A stretch of DNA of 64,000 bases from DASSJM01 sp036280655 (GTDB taxonomy: Bacteria; Actinomycetota; UBA4738; HRBIN12), in contig DASUQI010000020.1 in NCBI GenBank assembly GCA_036280655.1, positions 62,001 through 126,000 of the forward strand, written 5' to 3'. Under the pieces are notes generated by a model. It did no database searches and was not told the origin of the DNA. It worked only from the letters and a program-made list of their open reading frames with translations. The position numbers were made by a program, and so were the translations under genes. The stretch's first letter is position 1. Every line of letters begins with the position of its first letter. Shown piece after piece: positions 6,955-15,402 of the stretch.

Positions 6955-8346
6955 CTACACGGAGACCGCGGCGGGGGCAACCCGAGGACGAGACGCTCCG
7001 GTCGACCGTCGAAGGAGGCTACGGGGGATCGGCACGTCGGGCGTGGGCCCCTCGGCCCTGTGGAGACGACGCCCGCGCGCCCCCGGTGCTTCGGACAACA
7101 GCGAGAGGGCGACACCGATCACGATGCCCTGAAGGAGGCCGATCGCCACGGCCCCGACGGTCGTCGTGATCGCGATCACGAAGTCGAGGCGGCGCCTCCT
7201 CCAGAGGTCGAGGAGCGATCGCACCTCGATCAGCCGGAGGACGGCGGCGATCACCACCGCCGCGAGCGCCGTCGTCGGGAGGCTCTCGAGCGGATCCGTC
7301 AGGAACAGCAGCACCACGACCATCCCGAGCGCGGCGGTGACGCTCGCGAGCTGCGAGCGGCCGCCGACCATCTCCACCACGGCGGTCCGCGCAGCGCTCG
7401 CGCTGGTGGTGATGCCCCCGGAGAGTCCCGACGCGAGGTTCGCCGAGCCGAGCCCGACGAGGTCGCGGTTCGCGTCGACCTCGTACCCGTTCCGCTGCGC
7501 GAACGCCGTGGAGCTGACGATCGTGTCGGCGGCGGCGAGGATCGCGATCGCGGCCGAGATCGGGATGAGCGCCATGACGTCGCCGAACCCGACGTCGGGA
7601 ACACCGATCGGAGGCAGTCCCGACGGGAGTGACCCCACGACCTCGACCTCCGAGAGCGCCGGTCCGGCGACCTCGACCGCCAGGGCTGCCGCCACGATCA
7701 CGAGCACGGCCGAAGGGATCCGTGGTCGCGTCGCGGCCAGGACCACGATGACGACGAGCGCCGCCACCCCGAACAACGCCGTCCGAACGCTCCACTCATC
7801 GATGCGGGTCGCGATCTCGAGCGCGCGCGGGATCGAGTCGTCGTGTTCGACACCGAGGCCGAGCAGCCGCGGCAGCTGGCTGAAGATCACCACGAGGGCC
7901 AGACCCGCCTGGTAGCCGAGCAGCACCGGTCGCGTGAGCAGGCGCGCGACCACACCGAGTCGCAGCAGGCCCGCGGCGACGAGCATCACCCCGACGATGA
8001 TCGCGACCAGGGCCGCGAGGCCGACGTACCGGACCGGATCCCCGGCGGCCAGGGGGGCGACCGCCACGGCCACCAACGCGGCGGTCGACGCGTCGAGGGC
8101 CACGACGAGCTGTGGCGAGGAACCGAGCAGCGCGTAGGCGATCAGCGGGAGGACGCAGCTGTACAGCCCGGCGATCGGAGGCACGCCGGCCACCTCGGCC
8201 ATCCCCATGCTCAGCGGGACCGCGATCGTCACGATTAGCAGTCCCGCCGTGAGGTCACGGGGCAGCCACTGCCACCGGTAGCCATCGAGTGACCGGAACA
8301 GAGGGAGCGACCAATCGAGTCCTCCGGGTGTCCGCCACATCGTCAT
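6955..8346 (-). CDS. SulP-family anion transporter lacking a STAS domain
   Basis: 463 residues with a SulP membrane core: DLTAGLLIVTIAVPLSMGMAEVAGVPPIAGLYSC at the start, GSSPQLVVALDASTA, and the conserved ATS-like segment NLASGLSGGITTSASAART. About 10-12 membrane spans are visible. The usual C-terminal cytoplasmic STAS domain is missing: after the last span the chain ends in a short basic tail. The substrate (sulfate, bicarbonate or another anion) cannot be told. ATG 8346 coincides with the start site predicted from the upstream -10, although GGGAGG also precedes it. First gene of the SulP-flavodoxin-acyl-CoA synthetase unit. Confidence 0.85.
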   Translation of the reverse strand: MTMWRTPGGLDWSLPLFRSLDGYRWQWLPRDLTAGLLIVTIAVPLSMGMAEVAGVPPIAGLYSCVLPLIAYALLGSSPQLVVALDASTAALVAVAVAPLAAGDPVRYVGLAALVAIIVGVMLVAAGLLRLGVVARLLTRPVLLGYQAGLALVVIFSQLPRLLGLGVEHDDSIPRALEIATRIDEWSVRTALFGVAALVVIVVLAATRPRIPSAVLVIVAAALAVEVAGPALSEVEVVGSLPSGLPPIGVPDVGFGDVMALIPISAAIAILAAADTIVSSTAFAQRNGYEVDANRDLVGLGSANLASGLSGGITTSASAARTAVVEMVGGRSQLASVTAALGMVVVLLFLTDPLESLPTTALAAVVIAAVLRLIEVRSLLDLWRRRRLDFVIAITTTVGAVAIGLLQGIVIGVALSLLSEAPGARGRRLHRAEGPTPDVPIPRSLLRRSTGASRPRVAPAAVSV

Positions 8347-8353
8347 CGGCTCC

Positions 8354-8419
8354 AGCCTCCCGCCGACCAGAGCCGGTCGTTGGAGTCCTTGGACCCGGGT
8401 GGTGCGGGCCGTCCGCCCG
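8354..8419 (-). promoter_or_regulatory. DevR-type promoter of the SulP operon
   Basis: Proximal box 8383-8396 (read on minus: GGGTCCAAGGACTC) is centred 42.5 bp upstream of the start inferred from -10 GAGGCT (8354-8359). Distal box 8406-8419 lies exactly 23 bp further and has a GCGGGC/GCCCGC inverted repeat around it. The -10 is weak but identical to that of the nitroreductase promoter at 59044. Confidence 0.55.
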
Positions 8420-8548
8420 CGTCCCCCGGTCGGGCTGGCCCGTCCGAGACCGGCGGACGGATTATCGGGTTCGGCCTTCCGGCGGGGGTTCGGTGGGGAT
8501 GGCGGGGTCGGCCGCCCGCGAGCTATCCGGCGTGCAGTCCCCTGACGC

Positions 8549-9220
8549 TCATGGGAGCCCCAGCTCCGAACACGCCTGCTCCAATCCGGGGATGATGTCC
8601 GGATCGGAGCACGAGATGCCGGTCCCTGAGGCGATCACGACCCACTCGCCCGCATCGTTCCTCAGGATGACCTGCTCGCTGTCCTCCACGTTCGATCCCT
8701 GGGGGATGTTCCCGGGATGGGCGAGGACGAAGGCGTAGTCCCCCCGGCAGGCCTGGATCGTGACGGAGTCCCACACCATCGGGGCTGCGATCGACACCTG
8801 GGCGCGGATGGCGGCCAGGAAGTCGGACGCGTTGCACACAACCGGTGCGACCGGCCCCCCGCCGATCTCGCCCGCAGCGGAACGGAGCCGCTCGACTCGA
8901 GACTCCAGCCGGGCGACCTCGGCCTGGAAGGCGAGGATCTCGGCGGCGGACCGATCCGCGTCCGCCCTCAGTGCCTCGACGTCCCCGCGAGCCTCATCCC
9001 GCTCGCGCAGGGCGGCGGCGAGGAGGGAGGTCCGATCGCTGACCAGCTCGTGTTGCCAGACGTAGACCGTCGCGCCCGTCGCGCCCGCGACCAAGATCGC
9101 GACGACGATCGCGACCGCAACCGTCGTCCCCGGCGACCCGCTCCGCGCATGTCCATGCGCCGGTAGCCGGCTATCCGTCTCCGGGGGCTCGCCGGTCCGT
9201 CTGTGCTGAGAGGTCCGCAT
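8549..9220 (-). CDS. Membrane-anchored coiled-coil protein of unknown function
   Basis: 223 residues: a polar N-terminus of about 30 residues, one membrane span (TVAVAIVVAILVAGATGATVYVW), a coiled coil of about 70 residues rich in Ala, Glu and Arg (REARGDVEALRADADRSAAEI onward), then a C-terminal domain with three cysteines (VVCNASDFLAA, IQACRGDYAF, GISCSDPDI) that probably lies outside the membrane. I do not recognise the C-terminal domain. ATG 9220 has AGGAAGGGG upstream. It has its own DevR-like promoter, divergent to the alanine-dehydrogenase-like pair. Confidence 0.7.
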   Translation of the reverse strand: MRTSQHRRTGEPPETDSRLPAHGHARSGSPGTTVAVAIVVAILVAGATGATVYVWQHELVSDRTSLLAAALRERDEARGDVEALRADADRSAAEILAFQAEVARLESRVERLRSAAGEIGGGPVAPVVCNASDFLAAIRAQVSIAAPMVWDSVTIQACRGDYAFVLAHPGNIPQGSNVEDSEQVILRNDAGEWVVIASGTGISCSDPDIIPGLEQACSELGLP

Positions 9221-9300
9221 CAGATCAAACCCCTTCCTGACCCATGACCCGGCCGTCGACCGTGGCGATCGACCCCCAACGATCCCGTCGCTCCGATCAG

Positions 9301-9366
9301 AGTGTGCCCGCGTTCGAGGAGCATTCGAGGGGTCGAACGGCCCCTGCAGGAAGGGCTGTGCGGACG
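9301..9366 (-). promoter_or_regulatory. DevR-type promoter of the coiled-coil protein gene
   Basis: -10 CACACT (9301-9306, minus strand), proximal box 9330-9343 (GGGTCGAACGGCCC, a full match) centred 42.5 bp from the inferred start at 9294, and a weaker distal box at 9353-9366, spacing 23 bp. Confidence 0.65.
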
Positions 9367-9390
9367 CGCTCCGGGCTGCGTCGAGGACCC

Positions 9391-9457
9391 GCGGACCATC
9401 GGTCCGCGATATCCGGGCCGATCAGCCCGGATATCGCGACCGGAGTCTTCCTACCGT
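9391..9457 (+). promoter_or_regulatory. DevR-type promoter of the Ald-like pair, with a 34-bp perfect inverted repeat
   Basis: Distal palindrome 9391-9407 (GCGGACCATCGGTCCGC). The proximal box GGGCCGATCAGCCC (9415-9428) forms the core of a perfect inverted repeat, 9405-9418 against 9425-9438 (14-bp arms, 6-bp centre). -10 TACCGT is at 9452-9457, so the start falls at the ATG (9465) and the mRNA is leaderless. The proximal box is centred about 43 bp upstream of it, the distal one 22.5 bp further. Confidence 0.7.
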
Positions 9458-9464
9458 TCACGAC

Positions 9465-10592
9465 ATGGGACCGTCGGTCGGACTGCCGCGGATGCACAAG
9501 GAGCCGGCCGAGCTCAGGGATTTCCTCCCCGAGACGGTCGCGCATCTCGGCCAGGCAGGCGCACGCGAGATCGTCCTCGAGGAGGGGTACGGGTCCGGTC
9601 TCGGGATCTCGGTCGACGAATACCTGCGGGCCTCGAGCCGGGCTCGTTTCGCTTCCTACGAAGAGTGTCTCGGGCAAGACGTCGTGGTGGTGATGCGATG
9701 CCCCGAGCAGGTCGATCTGCGACGTCTTCGGCGAGGATCCGTCCTGATCTCGATGCTGCACTACGCGACACGCCCGGAACGGACCGCGCTGCTGACGGAC
9801 CTCGGCGTCCGGGCGGTCAGCCTGGATGCGGTCACGGACGGGTCCGGGCGACGGCTCGTCGAGAACCTCGAGGCCGTCGCCTGGAACGGCGTCCGTGCCG
9901 CCTTCCGCCAGATCCAACGACGGCATCCGCACTTCGATCATCCGAGCCGACGGCCGCTCCACGTGACGTGTCTCGGATCCGGTGGCGTGGGCGGTTGGGC
10001 GGTGTACGCCGCCACCCGCTACGGTGACCCTCAACTCCGCGAGTCGCTCGTCGCGACGAACGTGCCCGGCGTCGAGGTCACGGTGGTGGACTTCGACCTC
10101 ACGCGGCACGAGGACTACATGCTCGGACGGCTCGAGCGCACGGATCTGCTCATCGACGCGACGAGGCGCTCGGACCCGAGCCACCCGGTCGTGCCGAACC
10201 GCTGGCTGTCGGCGCTCCCGGCGGACGCGGTGCTCCTCGATCTCGCGTGCGATCCCTACGATCTCGCCACGACGCCTCCGGTGGTGAAGGGCATCGAGGG
10301 GGTACCGCATGGGTCCCTCGACCGGTACGTGTTCCCGCCCGACAACGACGCATGGAACCGTGTCGATCCCCGGATCGATACGCGGAACCGGCGTCTGGCG
10401 TTGTCGTGCTACTCGTGGCCCGGCCTGGATCCGATCGGCAGCATGCGGACGTACGGCGAGCAGCTCGAGCCGTTCCTTTCCGTGGTGATCCAGAGGCCAG
10501 TGGGGGAGTGGGGAGGCGCGGGCGCGTCGCAGCTCGAGCGAGCCCTCGATCGAGCGGAGGTGTCGACATGGATACGCACGCAAGCCGCATGA
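9465..10592 (+). CDS. Alanine-dehydrogenase/transhydrogenase-like protein, copy 1
   Basis: 375 residues. The N-terminal half resembles the Ald/PNT N-terminal domain (GLPRMHKEPAELRDFLPETV, GLGISVDEYL, QDVVVVMRCP). The C-terminal half is a Rossmann domain with LHVTCLGSGGVGGWAVYAATRYGD. It may be an NAD-dependent amino-acid or oxo-acid dehydrogenase, but the substrate is unknown; overall similarity to true alanine dehydrogenase appears distant. The mRNA is probably leaderless. It overlaps copy 2 by 25 bp, which points to translational coupling and possibly a heteromer. Copies 1 and 2 share most motifs, so this is a tandem duplication. Confidence 0.7.
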   Translation: MGPSVGLPRMHKEPAELRDFLPETVAHLGQAGAREIVLEEGYGSGLGISVDEYLRASSRARFASYEECLGQDVVVVMRCPEQVDLRRLRRGSVLISMLHYATRPERTALLTDLGVRAVSLDAVTDGSGRRLVENLEAVAWNGVRAAFRQIQRRHPHFDHPSRRPLHVTCLGSGGVGGWAVYAATRYGDPQLRESLVATNVPGVEVTVVDFDLTRHEDYMLGRLERTDLLIDATRRSDPSHPVVPNRWLSALPADAVLLDLACDPYDLATTPPVVKGIEGVPHGSLDRYVFPPDNDAWNRVDPRIDTRNRRLALSCYSWPGLDPIGSMRTYGEQLEPFLSVVIQRPVGEWGGAGASQLERALDRAEVSTWIRTQAA

Positions 10593-11749
10593 CGTTCGGC
10601 TTCCCGAGGATGCACAAGGAGGCGGGAGAGCGTCGAGACTTCCTCCCGTCGTTGATCCACCTCGTGGCCGATCTCGGCTACGAGGTGCGCGTCGAGACCG
10701 GCATCGGCTCGGGCATGGGGTACACGGACGACGACTACGTGTCCGGAACGCGCGTCCATGTCGTGGACGAGACGCAGGCGTACGCGCAGGACGTCGTCGT
10801 GATCCTACGGGCTCCGATCGGGAAGTTCGACATGATCCGTCGAGGAGCGGCGCTCGTCTCGATGCTGCACTTCCCCACGCGTCCCGCCCGCGTGCGACAC
10901 CTCGAGCAGCTGGGGATCGACGCGATCGGCCTCGACACGATCGAGGACGACGAGGGTCGGCGGTTGGTCGTGAACAGCAAGTCGGTGGCCTGGAACGGCC
11001 TCGAGGCCGCGTTCCAGATGCTGGAGCGGACGTGGCCGCTTCTCGCTGCGCATGGACGCAGGCCGGTCCGCGTGACCGTGATGGGGGCGGGTGAGATCGG
11101 CAGGCATGCCGTCGAGGCATCCACGAAGTACGGCGATCCGGAGCGCGCCGAGCTCCTAATGCGGTACGGGGTCCCGGGCGTCGAGGTCGTGGCGATCGGG
11201 CGGAACATGACGTGCGACACGGAGTACATGAGGCGTCGTCTGTCCGAGACGGATGTGCTGGTCGACGCCACGCAGCGACACGACCCGTCCGTCCCGCTGC
11301 TCCCGAACGGCTGGCTCCGGTTCCTGCCGGTCCACGCCGTGATCTGCGACCTGGTCGTCGATCCGTACCTGCTGGATGCCGACCCGCCGACCGTCCGGGG
11401 CATCGAGGGCATCCCTCAGGGGAGCCTCGACCAGTATGCGTTCGACGTCGACGATCCGGCTTGGGATCAGCTTCCTCCACAGGTACCTACCGGATGCCGT
11501 CGGGCCGTGGTGTCGTGCTACTCATGGCCAGGCGTGCACCCGATGCGCTGCATGGAGATCTACTGCAAGCAGCTGGCTCCGTTGCTCGAAACCCTCATCG
11601 AGCGAGGCGGTCTCGCAGGTGTTCGCCCGGACGGCTCGTATCACGAGCGCGCGTTGTACCGGGGAAGCCTCCGAGCGCTCCGCCGGACCGACGAACCGGA
11701 GATCCGGTCGCCGGTTGACGCGTCCCTCCAGCTCGTCGGGAGCTCATAG
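10568..11749 (+). CDS. Alanine-dehydrogenase/transhydrogenase-like protein, copy 2
   Basis: 393 residues, paralogous to the preceding gene: FGFPRMHKEAGERRDFLPS, GIGSGMGYTDDDYV, QDVVVILRAP in the N-terminal domain, and VRVTVMGAGEIGRHAVEASTKYGD as the nucleotide-binding turn (GAGEIG keeps the acidic-type loop). Both copies also share VKGIEG/VRGIEGIP, VVSCYSWPG and a following Met. ATG 10568 has CGGAGG seven bases upstream, inside the end of copy 1. Function unproven; family-level oxidoreductase call. Confidence 0.72.
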   Translation: MDTHASRMTFGFPRMHKEAGERRDFLPSLIHLVADLGYEVRVETGIGSGMGYTDDDYVSGTRVHVVDETQAYAQDVVVILRAPIGKFDMIRRGAALVSMLHFPTRPARVRHLEQLGIDAIGLDTIEDDEGRRLVVNSKSVAWNGLEAAFQMLERTWPLLAAHGRRPVRVTVMGAGEIGRHAVEASTKYGDPERAELLMRYGVPGVEVVAIGRNMTCDTEYMRRRLSETDVLVDATQRHDPSVPLLPNGWLRFLPVHAVICDLVVDPYLLDADPPTVRGIEGIPQGSLDQYAFDVDDPAWDQLPPQVPTGCRRAVVSCYSWPGVHPMRCMEIYCKQLAPLLETLIERGGLAGVRPDGSYHERALYRGSLRALRRTDEPEIRSPVDASLQLVGSS

Positions 11750-11764
11750 CGGCGCGCGCGGTCC

Positions 11765-11830
11765 CGACCCGGTGGCCCCCGGAAACAGGGGCGTTCTCCC
11801 CGAGCGGATGAACGCACGCCGAGACAGACT
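11765..11830 (+). promoter_or_regulatory. DevR-type promoter of the universal stress protein gene
   Basis: Distal box 11765-11778 (CGACCCGGTGGCCC), proximal box 11788-11801 (GGGGCGTTCTCCCC), spacing 23 bp. -10 CAGACT (11825-11830) predicts a start at 11837 with the proximal box at -42.5. Confidence 0.55.
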
Positions 11831-11874
11831 CGAGGGTGGTGATGCTGTTTCCGGAACCACCGGAGGTGTCGACG

Positions 11875-12414
11875 ATGCAGCAGACGTCTGGAGAGACGAA
11901 CGGCCGACGACTGCGGCTGGTTGTCGCCGTCGACGGCTCGGAGGGCTCTACAGAAGCCCTGAGGTGGACGGCACGATTGGCCTCCATGACGGGATCGGAG
12001 GTCATCGCGGTTCATGCGCTCGAGCGCCCCGCCTACGCGGGGGGATATGTCCCCTGGATGTTCGGGATGGCGTCGTCGCCGGAGGGGTGGAACGAGGAAT
12101 GGCTCCGCTGGGCCGACCGGGTCCGGCGGCAGCTGACCGATGAATGGTGTGAACCGCTGCGACGAGCCGGTGTGGCGTTCCGTGCCGACGTGATCCTGGG
12201 AGGGGTCGGAGAGCTCCTCGCCTCCATCCGGGACCAACGCGCGGATCTCCTGATCGTCGGGCGTCGAGGACTCGGGGGCTTCCGCGAGCTCGTGGTTGGG
12301 AGCTTCAGTCACCAATTGATCCATCACTCGCCGATCCCGGTCCTCGTTGTCCCGCGCCACGAGCAGCCTGTCTCGCCCCGAGCGAAGAGCTCGACGGCGA
12401 CGAGCACCGCCTGA
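11875..12414 (+). CDS. Universal stress protein (UspA family)
   Basis: 179 residues, one Usp domain. The ATP site is complete: VVAVDGSEGSTEAL with the first-strand Asp, and the phosphate loop G-X2-G-X9-GS (GRRGLGGFRELVVGS) followed by HSPIPVLVVP. The 40-residue insert rich in Trp and Met (YVPWMFGMASSPEGWNEEW) is unusual. ATG 11875 is chosen because GGAGGTG precedes it; an upstream ATG at 11836 would coincide with the predicted transcript start and lacks a ribosome-binding site. ATP-binding USPs such as Rv2623 are hallmark members of DosR regulons. Confidence 0.9.
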   Translation: MQQTSGETNGRRLRLVVAVDGSEGSTEALRWTARLASMTGSEVIAVHALERPAYAGGYVPWMFGMASSPEGWNEEWLRWADRVRRQLTDEWCEPLRRAGVAFRADVILGGVGELLASIRDQRADLLIVGRRGLGGFRELVVGSFSHQLIHHSPIPVLVVPRHEQPVSPRAKSSTATSTA

Positions 12415-12440
12415 CGGGCCGTCTTGCCGGGTCGGGGTTT

Positions 12441-12506
12441 CCGTCAACCGACCCGTGTGTCGTGGGACCTTCCGCCTCGAGTTCCGACCGCGCTCAAAGC
12501 TAGTGT
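12441..12506 (+). promoter_or_regulatory. DevR-type promoter of the permease/cDPGS operon
   Basis: Proximal box 12464-12477 (GGGACCTTCCGCCT) is centred 42.5 bp before the start predicted from -10 TAGTGT (12501-12506). The distal half-site box 12441-12454 (CCGTCAACCGACCC) lies 23 bp upstream. The inferred leader is about 38 nt. Confidence 0.6.
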
Positions 12507-12550
12507 CGTGGCAGAGGGCAGGTCTCTGCCCAGTCGGAAAGGAGGACGCC

Positions 12551-14029
12551 ATGTCACGGATGGACGTCGTCGACGGAGCGGCCGCCCCCGGTGCGCCGCT
12601 CAAGCGCGAGATGGGTCTGCCGAGCGCGACCGCACTCGTGGTCGGCAACATGATCGGTTCCGGCATCTTCCTCTTGCCGGCCTCACTCGCCGCCGTGGCG
12701 CTGGTCTCGGGGTCCGGGTCGCTGCTCGCGTGGGCACTGACGGGCCTCGGAGCGATGCTCCTGGCCGCGGTGTTCGCCACGCTCGGCCGTGCGTATCCCA
12801 GGACGGGTGGACCATACGCCTTCGCGCACAAGGCGTTCGGCGACATGATGGGATTCCTCACCGCCTGGGGGTACTGGATCGCGGCCTGGGCCGGCAACGC
12901 TGCGATCGCGATCGCCTTCACCGGGTACCTGACGGTCTTCTGGCCGTCGCTCGGCGAGAGCAACCTGGCGATGGCCGGGGTCACGATCGGCCTCGTGTGG
13001 CTGCTCACGCTCGTGAACATCCTCGGTGTCCGGGAGAGCGCGGCCGTTCAGCTCGTCACGACCGTGTTGAAGTTCGTCCCACTGGCGCTGATCGGTGTGG
13101 TCGGCCTGTTCTTCATGAACACCGGCAACTTCACCCCGTTCGCGCCGAACGGGCTCGGCACCGGTGAGGGGATGTGGGGCGGCATCACCGCCGCCGCGGC
13201 CCTGACGCTCTGGGCCTTCATCGGGCTCGAGTCGGCCACCGTGCCGGCTGAGGAGGTGAAGGACCCCGAGCGAACGATCCCGCGGGCCACGATCCTCGGG
13301 ACCCTCGTGACGACGCTCGTGTACATCGTCGCCACGGTGGCGATCATCGGCGTGTTGCCGCTGTCCCGGCTCGCCGAGTCTACGAGCCCGTTCGCGGCCG
13401 CGGCTGGAGAGATGTTCGGCGGGGCGTGGGGCAAGGCGATCGCCGCGGTCGCGCTCGTCTCGACGTTCGGTTGCCTGAACGGCTGGATCCTGATCCAGGG
13501 ACGGGTTCCGTTCGCAGCCGCTCGGGACGGGCTGTTCCCGGCGCGATTCGCGAACGTCCACGGCCGCACGGGCACACCGGTCTTCGGCCTGGTGGTCTCC
13601 TCGCTGTTGATCACGGCGCTCGTGGTCATGAACTACAACCGTTCGTTGATCGATCAGTTCACCTTCGTCATCCTGCTCGCGACGCTGACGACGGTCGTGC
13701 CGTATGCGTTCGCGGCGGCCGCCGAGGTGACGCTGTTCGTCGTCGACCGCGAGCGGTTCGCCGGCCGGCACGTGGTCCGGTCGACGATCGTGGCCGCCCT
13801 CGGATTCGCGTACGCGATCTTCGCGATCTGGGGGATGGGCTGGGACATCATCGGGAAGGGATTCCTCCTCCTGATGGTGGGCGTCCCGGTCTTCGTCTAC
13901 CTCGTGTGGAGGAACCGGACGCCACGGCCGATCTCCGTCCGGGAGCTGCCTCCGCTGCGCGTGGCCGAGCCGGAGCGCCCGGTCGGCGTGGCGACCAACG
14001 GAAGCAGAGCGGCAGGTGAAGGACGATGA
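12551..14029 (+). CDS. APC-superfamily amino-acid permease
   Basis: 492 residues and about 12 membrane spans. The first span carries the family hallmark GNMIGSGIFLLPASLA, and FIGLESATVPAEEVKDPERTIPRA sits after span 6, as in AdiC/PotE-like antiporters and exchangers. The substrate cannot be deduced. ATG 12551 has AAAGGAGG nine bases upstream. The stop overlaps the next start (ATGA at 14026-14029), so the permease and the cyclic-2,3-diphosphoglycerate-synthetase-like protein are translationally coupled, which suggests a joint role. Confidence 0.88.
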   Translation: MSRMDVVDGAAAPGAPLKREMGLPSATALVVGNMIGSGIFLLPASLAAVALVSGSGSLLAWALTGLGAMLLAAVFATLGRAYPRTGGPYAFAHKAFGDMMGFLTAWGYWIAAWAGNAAIAIAFTGYLTVFWPSLGESNLAMAGVTIGLVWLLTLVNILGVRESAAVQLVTTVLKFVPLALIGVVGLFFMNTGNFTPFAPNGLGTGEGMWGGITAAAALTLWAFIGLESATVPAEEVKDPERTIPRATILGTLVTTLVYIVATVAIIGVLPLSRLAESTSPFAAAAGEMFGGAWGKAIAAVALVSTFGCLNGWILIQGRVPFAAARDGLFPARFANVHGRTGTPVFGLVVSSLLITALVVMNYNRSLIDQFTFVILLATLTTVVPYAFAAAAEVTLFVVDRERFAGRHVVRSTIVAALGFAYAIFAIWGMGWDIIGKGFLLLMVGVPVFVYLVWRNRTPRPISVRELPPLRVAEPERPVGVATNGSRAAGEGR

Positions 14030-15360
14030 CACGACGCATCCTGATCATGGGAGCCGCGGGCCGCGACTTCCACGACTTCAACGTCGCGTTCCGCGACGAC
14101 CCGGACAGCCGGGTCGTCGCGTTCACGGCGACGCAGATCCCGTTCATCGACGAGCGGACGTACCCGGCCGAGCTGGCCGGGCCCCGGTATCCGGACGGGA
14201 TCCCGATCCACCCCGAAGAGCAGCTCGAGGCGCTGATCCGCGACCTCGCGGTCGACGAGGTCGTGTTCGCGTACTCCGACGTGTCGCACGAGGACGTGAT
14301 GCACGCGGCGAGCCGTGTCCTCGCGGAAGGAGCCACGTTCGCGCTGCTCGGACCCCGAGACACGATGCTCGGGGCGGAGGTTCCGGTCGTCGCGGTCTGC
14401 GCGGTCAGGACCGGATGCGGGAAGAGTCAGACGACGAGGTACGTCGCCGAGCTGCTCAGACAGGAGGGCTACCGCGTCGTCGCCGTGCGGCATCCGATGC
14501 CGTACGGGGATCTTCTCTCCCAGCGGGTGCAGCGATTCGCCACGCTCGGCGACCTCGACAGCGCGCACGTGACGGTCGAGGAACGCGAGGAGTACGAGGC
14601 GCACGTGCGAGCGGGAACGATCGTGTACGCCGGCGTCGACTACGGCGCGATCCTCGAGCAGGCTCAACGCGAGTGCGACGTGCTGCTCTGGGACGGCGGG
14701 AACAACGATCTGCCGTTCTACCGACCGGACGTGCACATCACCGTGGCCGACCCGCTCCGGGCCGGGCACGAGCGCACGTTCCACCCGGGTGAGGCGAACC
14801 TCCGGATGGCCGACGCCGTCCTGATCAACAAGGTCGACGCCGCCGAGCCCGAGCAGGTGGAGGCGGTCGAGGCCTCGGTCCGCGAGCTCAACCCCGACGC
14901 GTCGATCCTGTACGCGAACAGCCGGGTGAACCTCGAGTCGCCGGAGATCGTGAAGGGCATGCGCGTCTTGGTGGTCGAGGACGGGCCGACGCTCACGCAC
15001 GGCGGGATGAAGTTCGGTGCCGGCGTCGTCGCGGCCCGTCGGGCCGGCGCCGCGGAGATCGTGGATCCCCGCCCGTTCGTGAAGGGCACGATCGCGGAGA
15101 TCTTCGCGCGATACGACGTCGGGCCGGTCCTTCCGGCGGAGGGGTACTCCCCGGCACAGCTCGAGGAGCTCGAACGGGCGATCGCCGACACACCCTGCGA
15201 CGCCGTCGTGATCGGCACCCCGATCGACCTGCGGCACCTGATCCGGCTGCCGGTGAAGACGGTTCGGGTCACGTACGAGCTCGAGGAGATCGGACCACCA
15301 TGGATCCGGGACCTCCTCGACGGCATCACGGCTCGCACGGGTCTTTCCGCAGCCGTGTAG
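14026..15360 (+). CDS. Cyclic 2,3-diphosphoglycerate synthetase-like P-loop protein
   Basis: 444 residues. An N-terminal domain (ILIMGAAGRDFHDFNVAFRD, residues 3-120) precedes a P-loop NTPase core with VCAVRTGCGKSQTTR (Walker A at about 125-135), LLWDGGNNDLPFY and the specificity-like strand ADAVLINKVDAAEP. This layout matches the archaeal-type cDPG synthetase family, which also occurs in bacteria, where its product is mostly unproven. A role as a GTPase/ATPase acting on the coupled permease or its substrate is equally possible. A strong hairpin follows the stop. Confidence 0.75.
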   Translation: MTRRILIMGAAGRDFHDFNVAFRDDPDSRVVAFTATQIPFIDERTYPAELAGPRYPDGIPIHPEEQLEALIRDLAVDEVVFAYSDVSHEDVMHAASRVLAEGATFALLGPRDTMLGAEVPVVAVCAVRTGCGKSQTTRYVAELLRQEGYRVVAVRHPMPYGDLLSQRVQRFATLGDLDSAHVTVEEREEYEAHVRAGTIVYAGVDYGAILEQAQRECDVLLWDGGNNDLPFYRPDVHITVADPLRAGHERTFHPGEANLRMADAVLINKVDAAEPEQVEAVEASVRELNPDASILYANSRVNLESPEIVKGMRVLVVEDGPTLTHGGMKFGAGVVAARRAGAAEIVDPRPFVKGTIAEIFARYDVGPVLPAEGYSPAQLEELERAIADTPCDAVVIGTPIDLRHLIRLPVKTVRVTYELEEIGPPWIRDLLDGITARTGLSAAV

Positions 15361-15368
15361 CGCCGATG

Positions 15369-15397
15369 GGGCGGGTGGCCGGCACGGCCACCCGCCC
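15369..15397 (+). terminator. Hairpin terminator after the permease/cDPGS operon
   Basis: A 13-bp perfect GC stem (15369-15381 with 15385-15397) and a GCA loop, nine bases after the stop codon. There is no U-run. It also separates this operon from the DevR boxes of the next gene. Confidence 0.6.
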
Positions 15398-15402
15398 TCG
15401 GC

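Noticed and set aside
9297..11480. 727-codon open frame on the minus strand opposite the two Ald-like genes
   Set aside because: Arg/Pro/Ser-rich composition with no motif, and an exact antisense shadow of two recognisable genes; expected in GC-rich DNA.
12510..12530. Inverted repeat GGCAGAG/CTCTGCC in the permease leader
   Set aside because: Short stem inside the inferred 5' leader; no riboswitch architecture could be supported.
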